Part shown: one piece after another, positions 1 through 8,174 of the stretch
How the letters are laid out: every line of letters begins with the position of its first letter
How positions within the stretch are numbered: the first letter of the stretch is position 1
Source of the DNA: Nocardia alba NBRC 108234
Lineage (GTDB): Bacteria > Actinomycetota > Actinomycetes > Mycobacteriales > Mycobacteriaceae
NCBI RefSeq assembly: GCF_001612665.1
Contig: NZ_BDAX01000020.1
Span: 1-33,319 of the forward strand
DNA: 33,319 nucleotides
Reading direction: 5' to 3'
Notes under the pieces: model-generated
What the model was told of the DNA's origin: nothing
The model's database searches: none
The model's input: the letters and a program-made list of their open reading frames with translations, nothing else
Made by a program: the position numbers and the translations under genes

Positions 1-344
1 CGGCGGCCCGGCCGCGACCGGCCACTTTGTGGCCGCCGCTCCCTAGGGGTCGCGGGGTTCGTGGGTGAGTTTGTGGGGTGTGATCAATTGCCCGCTACTT
101 GGGTGACCTTTGAGTCGATGTTTGTTGAGGGCGCGCTCTTGCCGGGGTGAATGAGACGAGAGACATCTGTGTTCCGGCTGCTGGGCCCGCTGCCTGTGGG
201 GGTGGTCCGTCGGTGGTTCGAGCAGACTCACTTGGTCCACCGGCGATCCTGGGCGTTACCTCCCTCTACTTGACCCAGCGGGCCGCGGCCTTTGTCGCTG
301 CCCCCTGAAGTCTTTGCTGCTGGGGTAGGCGGAATTCGGGGTGG
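1..344. other. Non-coding left end, no supported gene
   Basis: I see no convincing coding region here. The only open frames are short and have neither a ribosome binding site nor a recognisable product. A small hairpin (GGCCAC, TTT, GTGGCC) lies at 20-34 but has no T-tract, so calling it a terminator would be a guess. Base composition looks less GC-biased than in the flanking genes, which fits intergenic or decayed sequence. The segment ends at the stop codon of the minus-strand gene that terminates at 345. Confidence 0.5.
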
Positions 345-1136
345 TCAGGCGAATTGGCCGGGGGTGCGGCCTGGGCCGGGAGGGCCGGCGAAGGCTTGGG
401 CGATGCCGAGCCAGTGGTCGGCGTCGGGGCCTTCGGTGGTCAGGGCGGTGTCTTCGCGGTGGCGGCGTTGGGTTGCCACCAGGCAGAAGTCGATGGCTGG
501 GCCGGTGATGCGCTGGGGGGCGTCTTCGGGGCCCCAGGTCCAGGGGGTGCCGTCGGGGGCGGTCAGTTCCACGCGGAATTCTTCGGTGGGGCCGGATTCG
601 CCGTTGACCAGGTAGGCGTAGTTGCGAGCGCGGACGCTGATGTGGGCGACGGTGCGTAGGCGGGCGGTGGGGACGCGGGTCGCGTCGAGTGCGTCGGCGA
701 CGTCTTGGCCGTGTGCCCAGGTTTCCATGATGCGGGCCGAGATCATCGACGCGGCGCTCATCGGCGGACCGAACCACGGCAGTTTGGTGCCGGGGGGCAC
801 GGCGGCGAGTGCGGCGATGAGCTGTTCGCGGCCCGCGCGCCAGCGGACCAACAGCTCGGCGGGTGGTGTCCGCGCGATTTCCTCGGCGCCTTCGTCGACG
901 AGGGTGAACGCGCGCGACGCGGCCTCGGCGAGGAACGCGGTGAAGGCATCGGCGTCGGTGGCGGCGAGTATCGACACCTCGTCGGTCCAGGTCAGGTGGG
1001 CGATCTGGGTGGCGATGTCCCAGCCGGGCGCGGGTGTCGGCGTCTTCCACTGCTCGGGAGTCAGCCCGGTGATCAGGTTTTCGAGATCCGCGCATTCGGC
1101 GGCGAAATCGTCGAGCAGCGCTGCGAGGTCAGCCAT
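345..1136 (-). CDS. TIGR03084-type mycothiol-dependent maleylpyruvate isomerase-like metal-binding protein
   Basis: 263 residues, close to the usual length of this actinobacterial family. The N-terminal DinB/MDMPI-type four-helix bundle carries the expected metal ligands: His47 (IAHLTW), then Glu138 and His142 in METWAHGQDVADAL. This E-x3-H spacing matches the zinc site of mycothiol-dependent maleylpyruvate isomerase. The C-terminal part (about 160-263) is the domain that usually follows in TIGR03084 proteins. The reaction is unknown; members are thought to use mycothiol, but nothing here identifies the substrate. The ATG at 1136 follows AAGGGAA at good spacing. It lies about 100 bp downstream of the DUF445 gene on the same strand, separated from it by a terminator, so it is probably transcribed on its own. 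Confidence 0.85.
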   Translation of the reverse strand: MADLAALLDDFAAECADLENLITGLTPEQWKTPTPAPGWDIATQIAHLTWTDEVSILAATDADAFTAFLAEAASRAFTLVDEGAEEIARTPPAELLVRWRAGREQLIAALAAVPPGTKLPWFGPPMSAASMISARIMETWAHGQDVADALDATRVPTARLRTVAHISVRARNYAYLVNGESGPTEEFRVELTAPDGTPWTWGPEDAPQRITGPAIDFCLVATQRRHREDTALTTEGPDADHWLGIAQAFAGPPGPGRTPGQFA

Positions 1137-1208
1137 GGAGTTCCCTTGCCGATCATGGCGCGACCCGGTGCCGGTGCGCCGTCGTCACCAAGAGTCGCAG
1201 CGACGGTC

Positions 1209-1232
1209 AAAAAATGCAAGCACGCATGCTTG
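1209..1232 (-). terminator. Intrinsic terminator of the DUF445 gene
   Basis: Read on the minus strand, the stem CAAGCA, loop TGCG, stem TGCTTG is followed by CA and six T residues. It starts four bases after the DUF445 stop codon. A short hairpin plus T-tract is the classical rho-independent layout and is uncommon in such GC-rich DNA. The same palindrome could also serve as an operator for the downstream gene, but its position and the T-tract favour termination. Confidence 0.7.
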
Positions 1233-1235
1233 TTA

Positions 1236-2591
1236 TTACCAGCCGAAGGTCAGCAGGTGGAGTGCGCCGACACCGATACCTAGCGCCCCACCGTGTAGGT
1301 ACAGCAACCACGCATCCTGTTCCACGGAGGCGTAGAACATCTCCATGAACTCGCCGGGCGTCAGGGTGCGCAGCTTTCGCGCCGCGAAATCGTCGATCTT
1401 CTTCGCCTGTTCCAGCACGAATTCCTCGTCGGCGACCAGCGTGCGGGCCGAAACCAGCCCGGCGCCCGCGCCCGAGACGGCCAGATTCTCGAATTGCTTC
1501 TTGCCCAGGGCGGCTCGCACCACGAACGCGGTGGCGCCGAGCTGGCGGTGGATCTCCTCCGACACCACCCGTTCGATGAGCTGACGGGTCTTGTCCCCGT
1601 TCGGCCCCTCCAGGAGCTCGACGGACAGGTTCTCCACGGTCAGCACCTGGTAGGCCAGGATGTGCGCGAGGTCGGTGGCGGCCTGGGGCTGACGCTTGGC
1701 CAGCAGCGCCTGTCGCCACAGATACTTGTAGCGCGGCTGCGGATCGCCGGGCTCGAACACCATCTTGATCGCGATCACGTTCACCGTCACGCCGATCATC
1801 GCCGACGCGAACAGCACGATCACCCAGGCCGGGATGGCGCCGAAGTACGGGATCTTCGAGTGCACATGCAGGTACAGCGCCAGGATCAGGCCGAAGGGCG
1901 CGCCGAGCAGACCGATCCGCGCCATGAACTTGAGCTCCGGCGCCGCGATGGTGGTGGTCAGGTCCTTCAGGATCGCCGGGTTCTTCTCCAGGTACCGGAT
2001 CACGAAGTTCTTCACGTCGAGCAGCTGGTCGATATTGTCGCCGAGGGTCTCGAACGCGCGACGGCACAGCGCGGGCAACTGCCGGTCGACCCGCTGGTAG
2101 ATGGCCTGTTTCACGGCCTTGGGCAGCGAACGCCACAGGTCGGGGTTCTCCCGGTTCATGATCTCGTCGACGATCGGCGCCACCTGATCGCGCGCCCGTT
2201 CGGCGAGATAGTCGCCGATCCCGTCGAGGTCGAGTTCGTGAATGAAATCGCGCGGGCTGCCGATCCGCAACAGCGCCGAGTCCACGCAGATACTCGCCAT
2301 CTTCTCCGCGCGCGCCGGGATGAAGCCCTGGAAGCCGAGCATGCGCCCGTCACCGGAGAACGTGGGCAGCACCTGCACGCGCCGCGGTAGATACGGGTAC
2401 AGCACGTGCAGCATCGGCACGCGGAAGCCCTTGAAGTACAGCGGCCAGAACAGCATCAGCACGCCGGTCCAGTTGGTGAGCCAACCGGCGAGCGCGCTGA
2501 AGATGGGGAAACTGATCAACTCGACGACGAATTTCGACTGCCCCGTCAGCTCTTCCCAATCGATGAACAGGCCGGAGGCGAGCGTGGTCAT
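1236..2591 (-). CDS. DUF445 family membrane protein
   Basis: 451 residues from the chosen ATG. Two copies of the DUF445 signature are visible: AGWLTNWTGVLMLFWP at about 35-50 and IGVTVNVIAIKMVFEP at about 266-281, each in a hydrophobic segment. Further hydrophobic stretches lie near 226-242 and at the C-terminus (427-450), and the region between the signatures is soluble and helical. Function is unknown; the family is related to Bacillus YheB/YtwF-like proteins. A longer frame could start with GTG at 2651, but a promoter-like TTGACA/CAGAAT pair overlaps that codon, so initiation at 2591, with a G-rich stretch about 8 bases ahead, is more likely. It is divergent from the gene at 2756. Confidence 0.8.
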   Translation of the reverse strand: MTTLASGLFIDWEELTGQSKFVVELISFPIFSALAGWLTNWTGVLMLFWPLYFKGFRVPMLHVLYPYLPRRVQVLPTFSGDGRMLGFQGFIPARAEKMASICVDSALLRIGSPRDFIHELDLDGIGDYLAERARDQVAPIVDEIMNRENPDLWRSLPKAVKQAIYQRVDRQLPALCRRAFETLGDNIDQLLDVKNFVIRYLEKNPAILKDLTTTIAAPELKFMARIGLLGAPFGLILALYLHVHSKIPYFGAIPAWVIVLFASAMIGVTVNVIAIKMVFEPGDPQPRYKYLWRQALLAKRQPQAATDLAHILAYQVLTVENLSVELLEGPNGDKTRQLIERVVSEEIHRQLGATAFVVRAALGKKQFENLAVSGAGAGLVSARTLVADEEFVLEQAKKIDDFAARKLRTLTPGEFMEMFYASVEQDAWLLYLHGGALGIGVGALHLLTFGW

Positions 2592-2651
2592 CGAGGAGCC
2601 CCCTAGTGCTGACGCGCGAAAGACGTGAAGACGTGAGGATAAGGCAACCAC

Positions 2652-2679
2652 ATTCTGACCGGTCCTGACGGGGTGTCAA
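2652..2679 (-). promoter_or_regulatory. Sigma-A-like promoter for the DUF445 gene
   Basis: On the minus strand a perfect -35 TTGACA (2679-2674) is followed after 16 bases by CAGAAT (2657-2652), which matches the -10 consensus at 4 of 6 positions. Transcription would start near 2645, leaving a leader of about 50 bases before the ATG at 2591. The alternative GTG start at 2651 would then lie upstream of the transcript. Confidence 0.5.
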
Positions 2680-2755
2680 CGCTGGACGGCCACGTAGGCT
2701 GGCACTACGTCCGCGTCACCGAGTTCTTCCCGTCGCCTGTGCAGAGGGAGTCGCT

Positions 2756-3352
2756 GTGAGCATTGTTCCGAGCAATCATGTCCAGCGCCCGGTCGCGGTG
2801 ATCGGCGGCGGTGCCCAGGGCAGACGAATCGCGCTGATGTTCGCCACCAGGGGCGGCGAGGTCCGCATCATCGATCCCGATGGCGAGGTCGGCAACGCGG
2901 CGGTGGCCTTCGTGGAGCAACAGCTGCCCGAGGTGGCCGCCTCGGTCCCCGACGGTAAGCCCGGCACCGCGGAGTATGTGCCCGATCAGGCCATCGGGGT
3001 GAAGGGCGCGTGGCTGGTGATCGAGGCCTTGCCGGAAAACCTGGACCTGAAGAAGAAGGTGTTCGCCCAGCTCGACAGCGACGCCGACGCCGACGCGATC
3101 GTCGCCTCGAACTCGTCGTTGTTCGCGAGCCGGTTGTTCACCACGGGGTTGAAGACCAATGACCGGATGCTCAACACCCACTTCTCCATGCCGCCGCGGT
3201 CGACGGTCCTCGACGTGATGTCGGACGGTCACACGTCCGAGGAGGTCCTCAACTTCGTCCTCACGACCTTCCCTCAGTACGGCCTGCACCCGAACCTGGT
3301 GCGCGAGGAGTCGACCGGCTTCGACGACTATCCCGAGCCGAAGCGGGGCTGA
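2756..3352 (+). CDS. 3-hydroxyacyl-CoA dehydrogenase-like NAD-binding protein, short form
   Basis: 198 residues. The N-terminal Rossmann fold is clear: VAVIGGGAQG at 13-22 is the GxGxxG dinucleotide loop and Asp40 ends the second strand, as in NAD-preferring enzymes. Glu90 in IEALPENLDLKKKVF, the ASNSS segment near 117-121 and His142 in THFSMP correspond to the conserved IEAVxE, ASNTS and catalytic HFFNP regions of 3HCDH enzymes. The chain stops where the second, helical dimerisation and substrate domain would begin, so it is about 80-100 residues shorter than a complete enzyme. The GTG start follows GAGGGAG at 6 bases. It is probably a single gene, ended by a hairpin. It could be a reductase with an unusual partner or a degenerate enzyme. 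Confidence 0.75.
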   Translation: MSIVPSNHVQRPVAVIGGGAQGRRIALMFATRGGEVRIIDPDGEVGNAAVAFVEQQLPEVAASVPDGKPGTAEYVPDQAIGVKGAWLVIEALPENLDLKKKVFAQLDSDADADAIVASNSSLFASRLFTTGLKTNDRMLNTHFSMPPRSTVLDVMSDGHTSEEVLNFVLTTFPQYGLHPNLVREESTGFDDYPEPKRG

Positions 3353-3402
3353 GCCCGTGATGAGATGGCGGCGGGGTAGTCGTCGACCCGGCTGACCTGT
3401 AG

Positions 3403-3425
3403 CGCGCAGGCGCGGCGCCTGCGCG
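3403..3425 (+). terminator. GC-rich inverted repeat after the 3HCDH-like gene
   Basis: Eleven-base arms (CGCGCAGGCGC and GCGCCTGCGCG) meet at one central base, so a real RNA hairpin would open a few pairs into a loop. It starts about 50 bases past the stop codon at 3352. There is no T-tract, which is common for actinobacterial terminators. It separates the upstream gene from the HSP90 operon. Confidence 0.5.
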
Positions 3426-3488
3426 GACCCGGCGATGCCGATCACCGAGCCGCTCGGAAACCGTGGCCACAGCCGTCGCAGATCCGGT

Positions 3489-3494
3489 TACAGT
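3489..3494 (+). promoter_or_regulatory. Candidate -10 box of the HSP90/TPR/kinase operon
   Basis: TACAGT (4 of 6 to TATAAT, with T1, A2 and T6 present) lies 38 bases before the GTG at 3532. A start near 3501 would give a leader of about 30 bases containing the GGGAGG ribosome binding site. No convincing -35 box is visible. Its location inside the longer version of the HSP90 reading frame supports the shorter start. Confidence 0.35.
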
Positions 3495-3531
3495 GACCCA
3501 GCGGATGGTCAGCGTTTGGGAGGGAACCCCG

Positions 3532-5328
3532 GTGGAGCAGGTATTCCAGGTCGACTTGCGGGGCATCGTCGACCTGCTCAGTCATCACCTGTACGGCAGC
3601 CCGCGGGTCTACGTTCGCGAATTGCTGCAGAACGCGGTCGACGCCATCACCGCCCGCCATGCCCTCGACCCGCGGGCTCGCGCGCAGGTCAGGATCGAAA
3701 CGCCGGCGAGTACCGGCGACGGCACCATCCGCGTTCACGACAGCGGTATCGGCCTGACCGAGGCCGAGGTACACACCTTCCTGGCCACGATCGGCCGCAG
3801 CGGCAAGCGCGACGACCTCGGTTTCGCCCGGCACGAGTTCCTCGGGCAGTTCGGCATCGGCCTGCTGTCGTGCTTCCTGGTCGCGGACGAGGCCGAAGTG
3901 CTCACCCGGTCGGCGCGCGGCGGCCCGACCGTGCGGTGGACCGGGTTCGCCGACGGTCGCTATCGCGTCGAGCCCGCCGCGCGCGAACGCGATGAACCCG
4001 GCACCACCGTGACGCTCGCACCCCGCCGCGGCGCCGAACAGTGGCTCACCCCGACGACCGTGGTCGAGCTGGCGCGGCTGTTCGGTAGCCTGCTGCCGTT
4101 CGAGGTCACCGTCGACGGTGTGGCGATCACCGAGCCCGAAGTCCCCTGGCGCGCTACCCATCCCACTCCGTCGGACCGCGCGTACGCGCTCGCCGCGTAC
4201 GCCGAGGACACCTTCGGCTTCACCCCGTTCGCCACCTTCGATCTCGCGTGCGCCGAATCCGGCGTCACCGGTGTGGCTTTCGTGCTGCCGCAGCCGGTCA
4301 ACCCGGCGGCCAAGGCCGGGCATCGGGTGTATCTGAAGCGAATGCTGTTGGCGGAGAGCGTTACCGGGTTGCTCCCCGATTGGGCCTTCTTCGTCCGCTG
4401 CGTGGTCGACACCACCGAGCTGCGCCCCACCGCGAGCCGCGAAGCCCTCTACGAGGACGACCTGCTGGAGAGCACGAGGGCAGCGCTCGGCGACCGGATC
4501 AGGGACTGGCTGGTGGAACTGTCCACCTCCGATCCGGCCGCGCTGCACCGTTTCCTGCGCATCCACGATCTCGGGGTGAAGGCGCTCGCCCTGCACGACG
4601 ACGACATGTTGCGGCTGGTCGACCGCTGGTTGCCGGTGGAGACCAACGCGGGCCAGATCCCGCTCGCCGAATTCCGCCGCCGTTTCGGCGAGGTCCGCTA
4701 CACCCCGTCGGTGGAGGAGTTCCGTCAGCTCGCCGCGGTGGCGGGCGCCGCGGGTATCGGCTTGGTGAACGGCGGCTACTCCTATATCACCGACATTCTC
4801 GAGCGTTTGCCCGCGATCGATCCCGAAATCCGGGTGCGCCGCCTGGATCCCGCCGAGCTGGCCACCCATTTCGACCTCGTCGATCCGGCGACCGAGCTGG
4901 CGCTTCGTCCCTTCCTGACCACCGCCCAGCGCGTGCTCGACCGGCTCGAATGCGAAGTGGTACTGCGCACTTTCGATCCGCCGTCGCTGGCCGCGCTGTA
5001 TCTGCTCGACCGCGATGCCCAGCATCGTGCCGAACTGCGCGCCACCCGCGAGGTCGCCGACGAACTGTGGGCCGATGTCCTGGGCGCCTTCGATACCGAC
5101 CAGGGAGGCGACCGGCCGCAGCTGGTGCTCAATCACCGGAATCCGCTGGTACGTCGCATCACCGGGCTCGCCGATGCGCGCCTGGTCACCACGGCGGTGG
5201 AGGCGCTCTACAGTCAGGCGCTGCTGCTGGGCCAGCATCCGATGCGGCCGGTCGACACCGCGCTGCTGAACAAATCGTTCGTCGGGTTGCTCGACTGGGC
5301 GGTTCACGATCCGAGCGGAGGGTTGTGA
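3532..5328 (+). CDS. HSP90 family (HtpG-like) GHKL ATPase
   Basis: 598 residues from the GTG at 3532, which has GGGAGG 8 bases upstream; an in-frame GTG at 3463 lacks such a site and would add 23 residues absent from HtpG-like proteins. The Bergerat ATP site is complete: Glu30 (general base) and Asn34 in RELLQNAVDA, Asp70-Gly74 in HDSGIG, GQFGIG at 105-110 and GTT at 157-159. The middle domain carries the typical TASREALYEDDLL segment. The C-terminal third is recognisable but divergent, containing NHRNPLVRRI, and lacks the MEEVD tail as expected for bacteria. It is distinct from classical HtpG and matches the actinobacterial HSP90 family protein. Its stop overlaps the ATG of the TPR gene (TGATG), implying translational coupling. 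Confidence 0.9.
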   Translation: MEQVFQVDLRGIVDLLSHHLYGSPRVYVRELLQNAVDAITARHALDPRARAQVRIETPASTGDGTIRVHDSGIGLTEAEVHTFLATIGRSGKRDDLGFARHEFLGQFGIGLLSCFLVADEAEVLTRSARGGPTVRWTGFADGRYRVEPAARERDEPGTTVTLAPRRGAEQWLTPTTVVELARLFGSLLPFEVTVDGVAITEPEVPWRATHPTPSDRAYALAAYAEDTFGFTPFATFDLACAESGVTGVAFVLPQPVNPAAKAGHRVYLKRMLLAESVTGLLPDWAFFVRCVVDTTELRPTASREALYEDDLLESTRAALGDRIRDWLVELSTSDPAALHRFLRIHDLGVKALALHDDDMLRLVDRWLPVETNAGQIPLAEFRRRFGEVRYTPSVEEFRQLAAVAGAAGIGLVNGGYSYITDILERLPAIDPEIRVRRLDPAELATHFDLVDPATELALRPFLTTAQRVLDRLECEVVLRTFDPPSLAALYLLDRDAQHRAELRATREVADELWADVLGAFDTDQGGDRPQLVLNHRNPLVRRITGLADARLVTTAVEALYSQALLLGQHPMRPVDTALLNKSFVGLLDWAVHDPSGGL

Positions 5329-8156
5329 TGTCGGACGCCGACACACCCGACGACCTGCAACGGCTGCTGTTCCAGGCCTACGACATGCCCTACGGCGACG
5401 CCAAAGACGCACTGCTGGAACAGGTGTTGCGGCACGCGGAGGCCGGCGCGCACGCCGAGCTCGCGTTCCACGTTCGCATGGCGATGATCGACGCGTACGG
5501 CCACGGGATGAGCCCGGCCAAATTGTTCGTTCCGTTCGCCCGCTGCCTGGCCGAATACGATCGCGACCCCGGCGCCCACGAATCGTGGGTGGCGCCGTCG
5601 CTGCGGTGGAAGTTCAAGACCGCGGTGGGCGCGATGACGAGATTTCCCGAGGTGCCGATGGATCGGGCGATGGCCGCCCTCGATCAGATGGAACGGCGCT
5701 ACCGGGTCGAGGGTCAGAGTCTGAACGCGGTCTACGGCCGCAGGCATCGGGTGGCGGTCCATATCGGCGACCTCGACGCGGCCGCGCGGTGGTACGAAAG
5801 ATGGTGCACCACACCGCGGGACGAGAACTCCGACTGTGAGGGCTGCGATCCCACCAACCGCGTCGCCTGGTTGGCGAGCCAGGGCCGCGACCTCGAAGCC
5901 GTCGAACTGGCCGCCCCGGTGCTGGCCGGCGAACTCGGCTGTTCCGAACAACCGCAACTCATCCTGACCGAACTGATGTTGCCCTACCTGCGCACCGGCC
6001 AACTCGACGCGGCGCGCAGCGCGCATCGCCGCTCCTATCGCCTGTTGCGCACCAAGCCGCAGGATCTCGCCGCGATCGGTGACCACCTCGAGTTCTGCGC
6101 GCTGTCGGGCAATCAGGTGCGCGGCCTCGAACTGCTCGATCGCCACTTCTCCTGGCTCGATCGCGCGCCGAGCCCGAAAGACGCCCTCGCCTTCCTGACC
6201 TGCGCGGCACTGCTTCTGCGCACCCTCGTCGACGCGGGCAACGGCGATACGATGTTGCACCGCCCGGCCGCCACCGGTCGCCCCGCCGCCGAATCGAGCG
6301 CGCGCGCACTGCAAGTGGAGCTCACCGACGAGGCACTGGCCATCGCCGCTCGCTTCGACCACCGCAACGGCACCGAGCACCAGACCGCGTCGGTCCACAA
6401 GAAGCTGGCGAGCGCACCGATCGTCGACTATCTGCCCCTGTCCGCGGCCGCCGCGCATCGGATGCCGGTCGAGCCGGGTCCCGCGGCGGACGGCGAGATC
6501 CCCGAGCTCACCACCGCCGAACTGCTCGAACGTGCCGAGCGGGCGGACGCCGAGCACGCGCTCGCCGAACTCCGGGTGCTGGCACCGCGGCTGGCGGCCG
6601 AGCCGGAGCCGACCGATCCGGGTTCGGCCGGTCGGCGCGCCTCCGCGCTGGCCGGCGCCGCCTTGCAGACAACCGATCACGCCGAGGCCGAATCGCTGTT
6701 GCGCCGGGCGGCAGCGTATTTCGCCGAGACGGGCCAGCAAGATCGTCGACAGGCCGAGCTGGGGCGGCTCGGCCTGCTGTTGGCCAGGCACGGCGACGGT
6801 ACGGAAGCCGTTGGGCTGCTGCGAGATTCGCTGTCGCACCTGGGGAAGTCATCCGAGCCACGGACCAGAGCCATCGCGACGCTACGGCTTTCCGGCGGAC
6901 TGTTCGCCCTGTTCGATCGCGGGGAGCTCTCCGACGACGACGCCGCCGAGCTACCCGCCCTGCTCGACCGGGCGGGAGCCGATGCCGCCGAATCGGGCGA
7001 GGACATCCTGCTCGGCAACGTCGCCCGGCACCGAATGTATCTGCACCAGAACAATACTGAACTCGCCGATGCGGTGGCAGCCGGACAGGAGGCCGTCGCG
7101 GCGTATCGCCGGGCCGGTCAGGCGTGGCGGATCGTCGACGCGGCCCAGTACCTGGCCGGAATTCATCTCGACGCGGGCGACCCGGTCGCGGCGCTGGAGA
7201 TGATCGACGAGGCAGCGCGCCTGGTCGACGCCGACGTCCCCGACAACGTGCGTCTCATCGTGTCTGCCCGGCGCGGTGCGCTGCTCATCCACCTGAGCAG
7301 GCAGGAGGAGGCGGTCAGCGAACTGCTCATCGCGATCGCGATCGGTCTCGCGGCAGGCAGTCCGCAGGTGCCGTACGCGCAGTGGGATCTGGCGCTCGCC
7401 TACCGCGCCCTCGGTCACCTGCTCGATGCCGCCGACCAGGTCGAAGAGGCCATCGCGGGACTGGAGCGGGCCGGTGCCCTCGAGCAGGCGCGCAGCTGCC
7501 GCTTCCTGCTGGTCGGCCTGCATCGCGAGCTGGACGAGGACGAATCGGCACTCACCGTGCTCGACGAGATCATCGAATTCGACCGTGCCACCGGCGATCT
7601 CGGCGGCGAATCCGCTGTTCTCGTCGAGACCGCCGATCTGCTCGATCTGCTCGATCGTGATGCCGAGGCGGCCGAGCGCTACGTGCTGGCCGCCGAGGTC
7701 GCCGAGAGGTTCGGCGATCCGGTGCGGGTCGCCTACTGCCGCTACAGCGCGGCGCTGTCGTTGCACTGGACCGGCGACTTCGACGCCGCGATCACGGCCA
7801 TCACCGCCGCCGACGCCGCGATCGCGAAACTCGCCGCCGCCCAACCGGATACCGAACTGCTCACCTGGCACACCGCCCGTCACCAGCACAACGCCGCCCG
7901 AATCCTGCGGCGCGCGCAACATCTCGCCGATGCCTTGCAGCGCGCCGACGCCGCCGCCGCGGGTTTTCGCGCCATCGACGCCGCCGACCAAGCCACCCGC
8001 GCCGATTACGAGCGCGCCGTACTGCTGATCGAGCTGAACCGCCCTACCGAAGCCGTGCGGATTCTCGCCGACGCCGTCGCCGAACTGGCCGACGACCACG
8101 CGGCGAAGCCGATGCTGTCGGAACTGTTGGCCGACACCAGAGCTCAGCTCACCTGA
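5328..8156 (+). CDS. Large tetratricopeptide-repeat protein coupled to the HSP90 ATPase
   Basis: 942 residues; the ATG shares its A with the HSP90 stop codon. The whole chain is alpha-helical, with repeated Ala/Leu-rich helix pairs of TPR type, clearest at about 600-930 (AAEYVA-type and AALEMIDEAARLV-type helices). There is no signal peptide or membrane segment, so it is cytoplasmic. A Cys pair, C170 and C173, in SDCEGCDP might be structural or metal-binding. The central part (about 300-420) is the least repeat-like. No catalytic motif is recognised. TPR proteins commonly bind HSP90 chaperones in eukaryotes; here the operon structure suggests, but does not prove, that this protein is a scaffold or client receptor for the HSP90-like ATPase and the downstream kinase. 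Confidence 0.88.
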   Translation: MSDADTPDDLQRLLFQAYDMPYGDAKDALLEQVLRHAEAGAHAELAFHVRMAMIDAYGHGMSPAKLFVPFARCLAEYDRDPGAHESWVAPSLRWKFKTAVGAMTRFPEVPMDRAMAALDQMERRYRVEGQSLNAVYGRRHRVAVHIGDLDAAARWYERWCTTPRDENSDCEGCDPTNRVAWLASQGRDLEAVELAAPVLAGELGCSEQPQLILTELMLPYLRTGQLDAARSAHRRSYRLLRTKPQDLAAIGDHLEFCALSGNQVRGLELLDRHFSWLDRAPSPKDALAFLTCAALLLRTLVDAGNGDTMLHRPAATGRPAAESSARALQVELTDEALAIAARFDHRNGTEHQTASVHKKLASAPIVDYLPLSAAAAHRMPVEPGPAADGEIPELTTAELLERAERADAEHALAELRVLAPRLAAEPEPTDPGSAGRRASALAGAALQTTDHAEAESLLRRAAAYFAETGQQDRRQAELGRLGLLLARHGDGTEAVGLLRDSLSHLGKSSEPRTRAIATLRLSGGLFALFDRGELSDDDAAELPALLDRAGADAAESGEDILLGNVARHRMYLHQNNTELADAVAAGQEAVAAYRRAGQAWRIVDAAQYLAGIHLDAGDPVAALEMIDEAARLVDADVPDNVRLIVSARRGALLIHLSRQEEAVSELLIAIAIGLAAGSPQVPYAQWDLALAYRALGHLLDAADQVEEAIAGLERAGALEQARSCRFLLVGLHRELDEDESALTVLDEIIEFDRATGDLGGESAVLVETADLLDLLDRDAEAAERYVLAAEVAERFGDPVRVAYCRYSAALSLHWTGDFDAAITAITAADAAIAKLAAAQPDTELLTWHTARHQHNAARILRRAQHLADALQRADAAAAGFRAIDAADQATRADYERAVLLIELNRPTEAVRILADAVAELADDHAAKPMLSELLADTRAQLT

Positions 8157-8174
8157 TCGAAGGAACTACCCGCG

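Noticed and set aside
20..34. Small hairpin at the left edge as a terminator
   Set aside because: No gene can be assigned to it in the window and there is no T-tract; short GC hairpins are frequent by chance.
4248..5327. Upstream extension of the TPR protein by 360 codons
   Set aside because: The extra part overlaps the HSP90 gene in another frame and reads as Arg/Pro-rich noise. The ATG at 5328, overlapping the HSP90 stop, is the natural start.
3442..5412. Long minus-strand open frame of 656 codons opposite the HSP90 gene
   Set aside because: It is antisense to a gene with a complete GHKL ATP site. The translation is low-complexity Arg/Gly/Gln-rich, typical of a shadow frame in GC-rich DNA.
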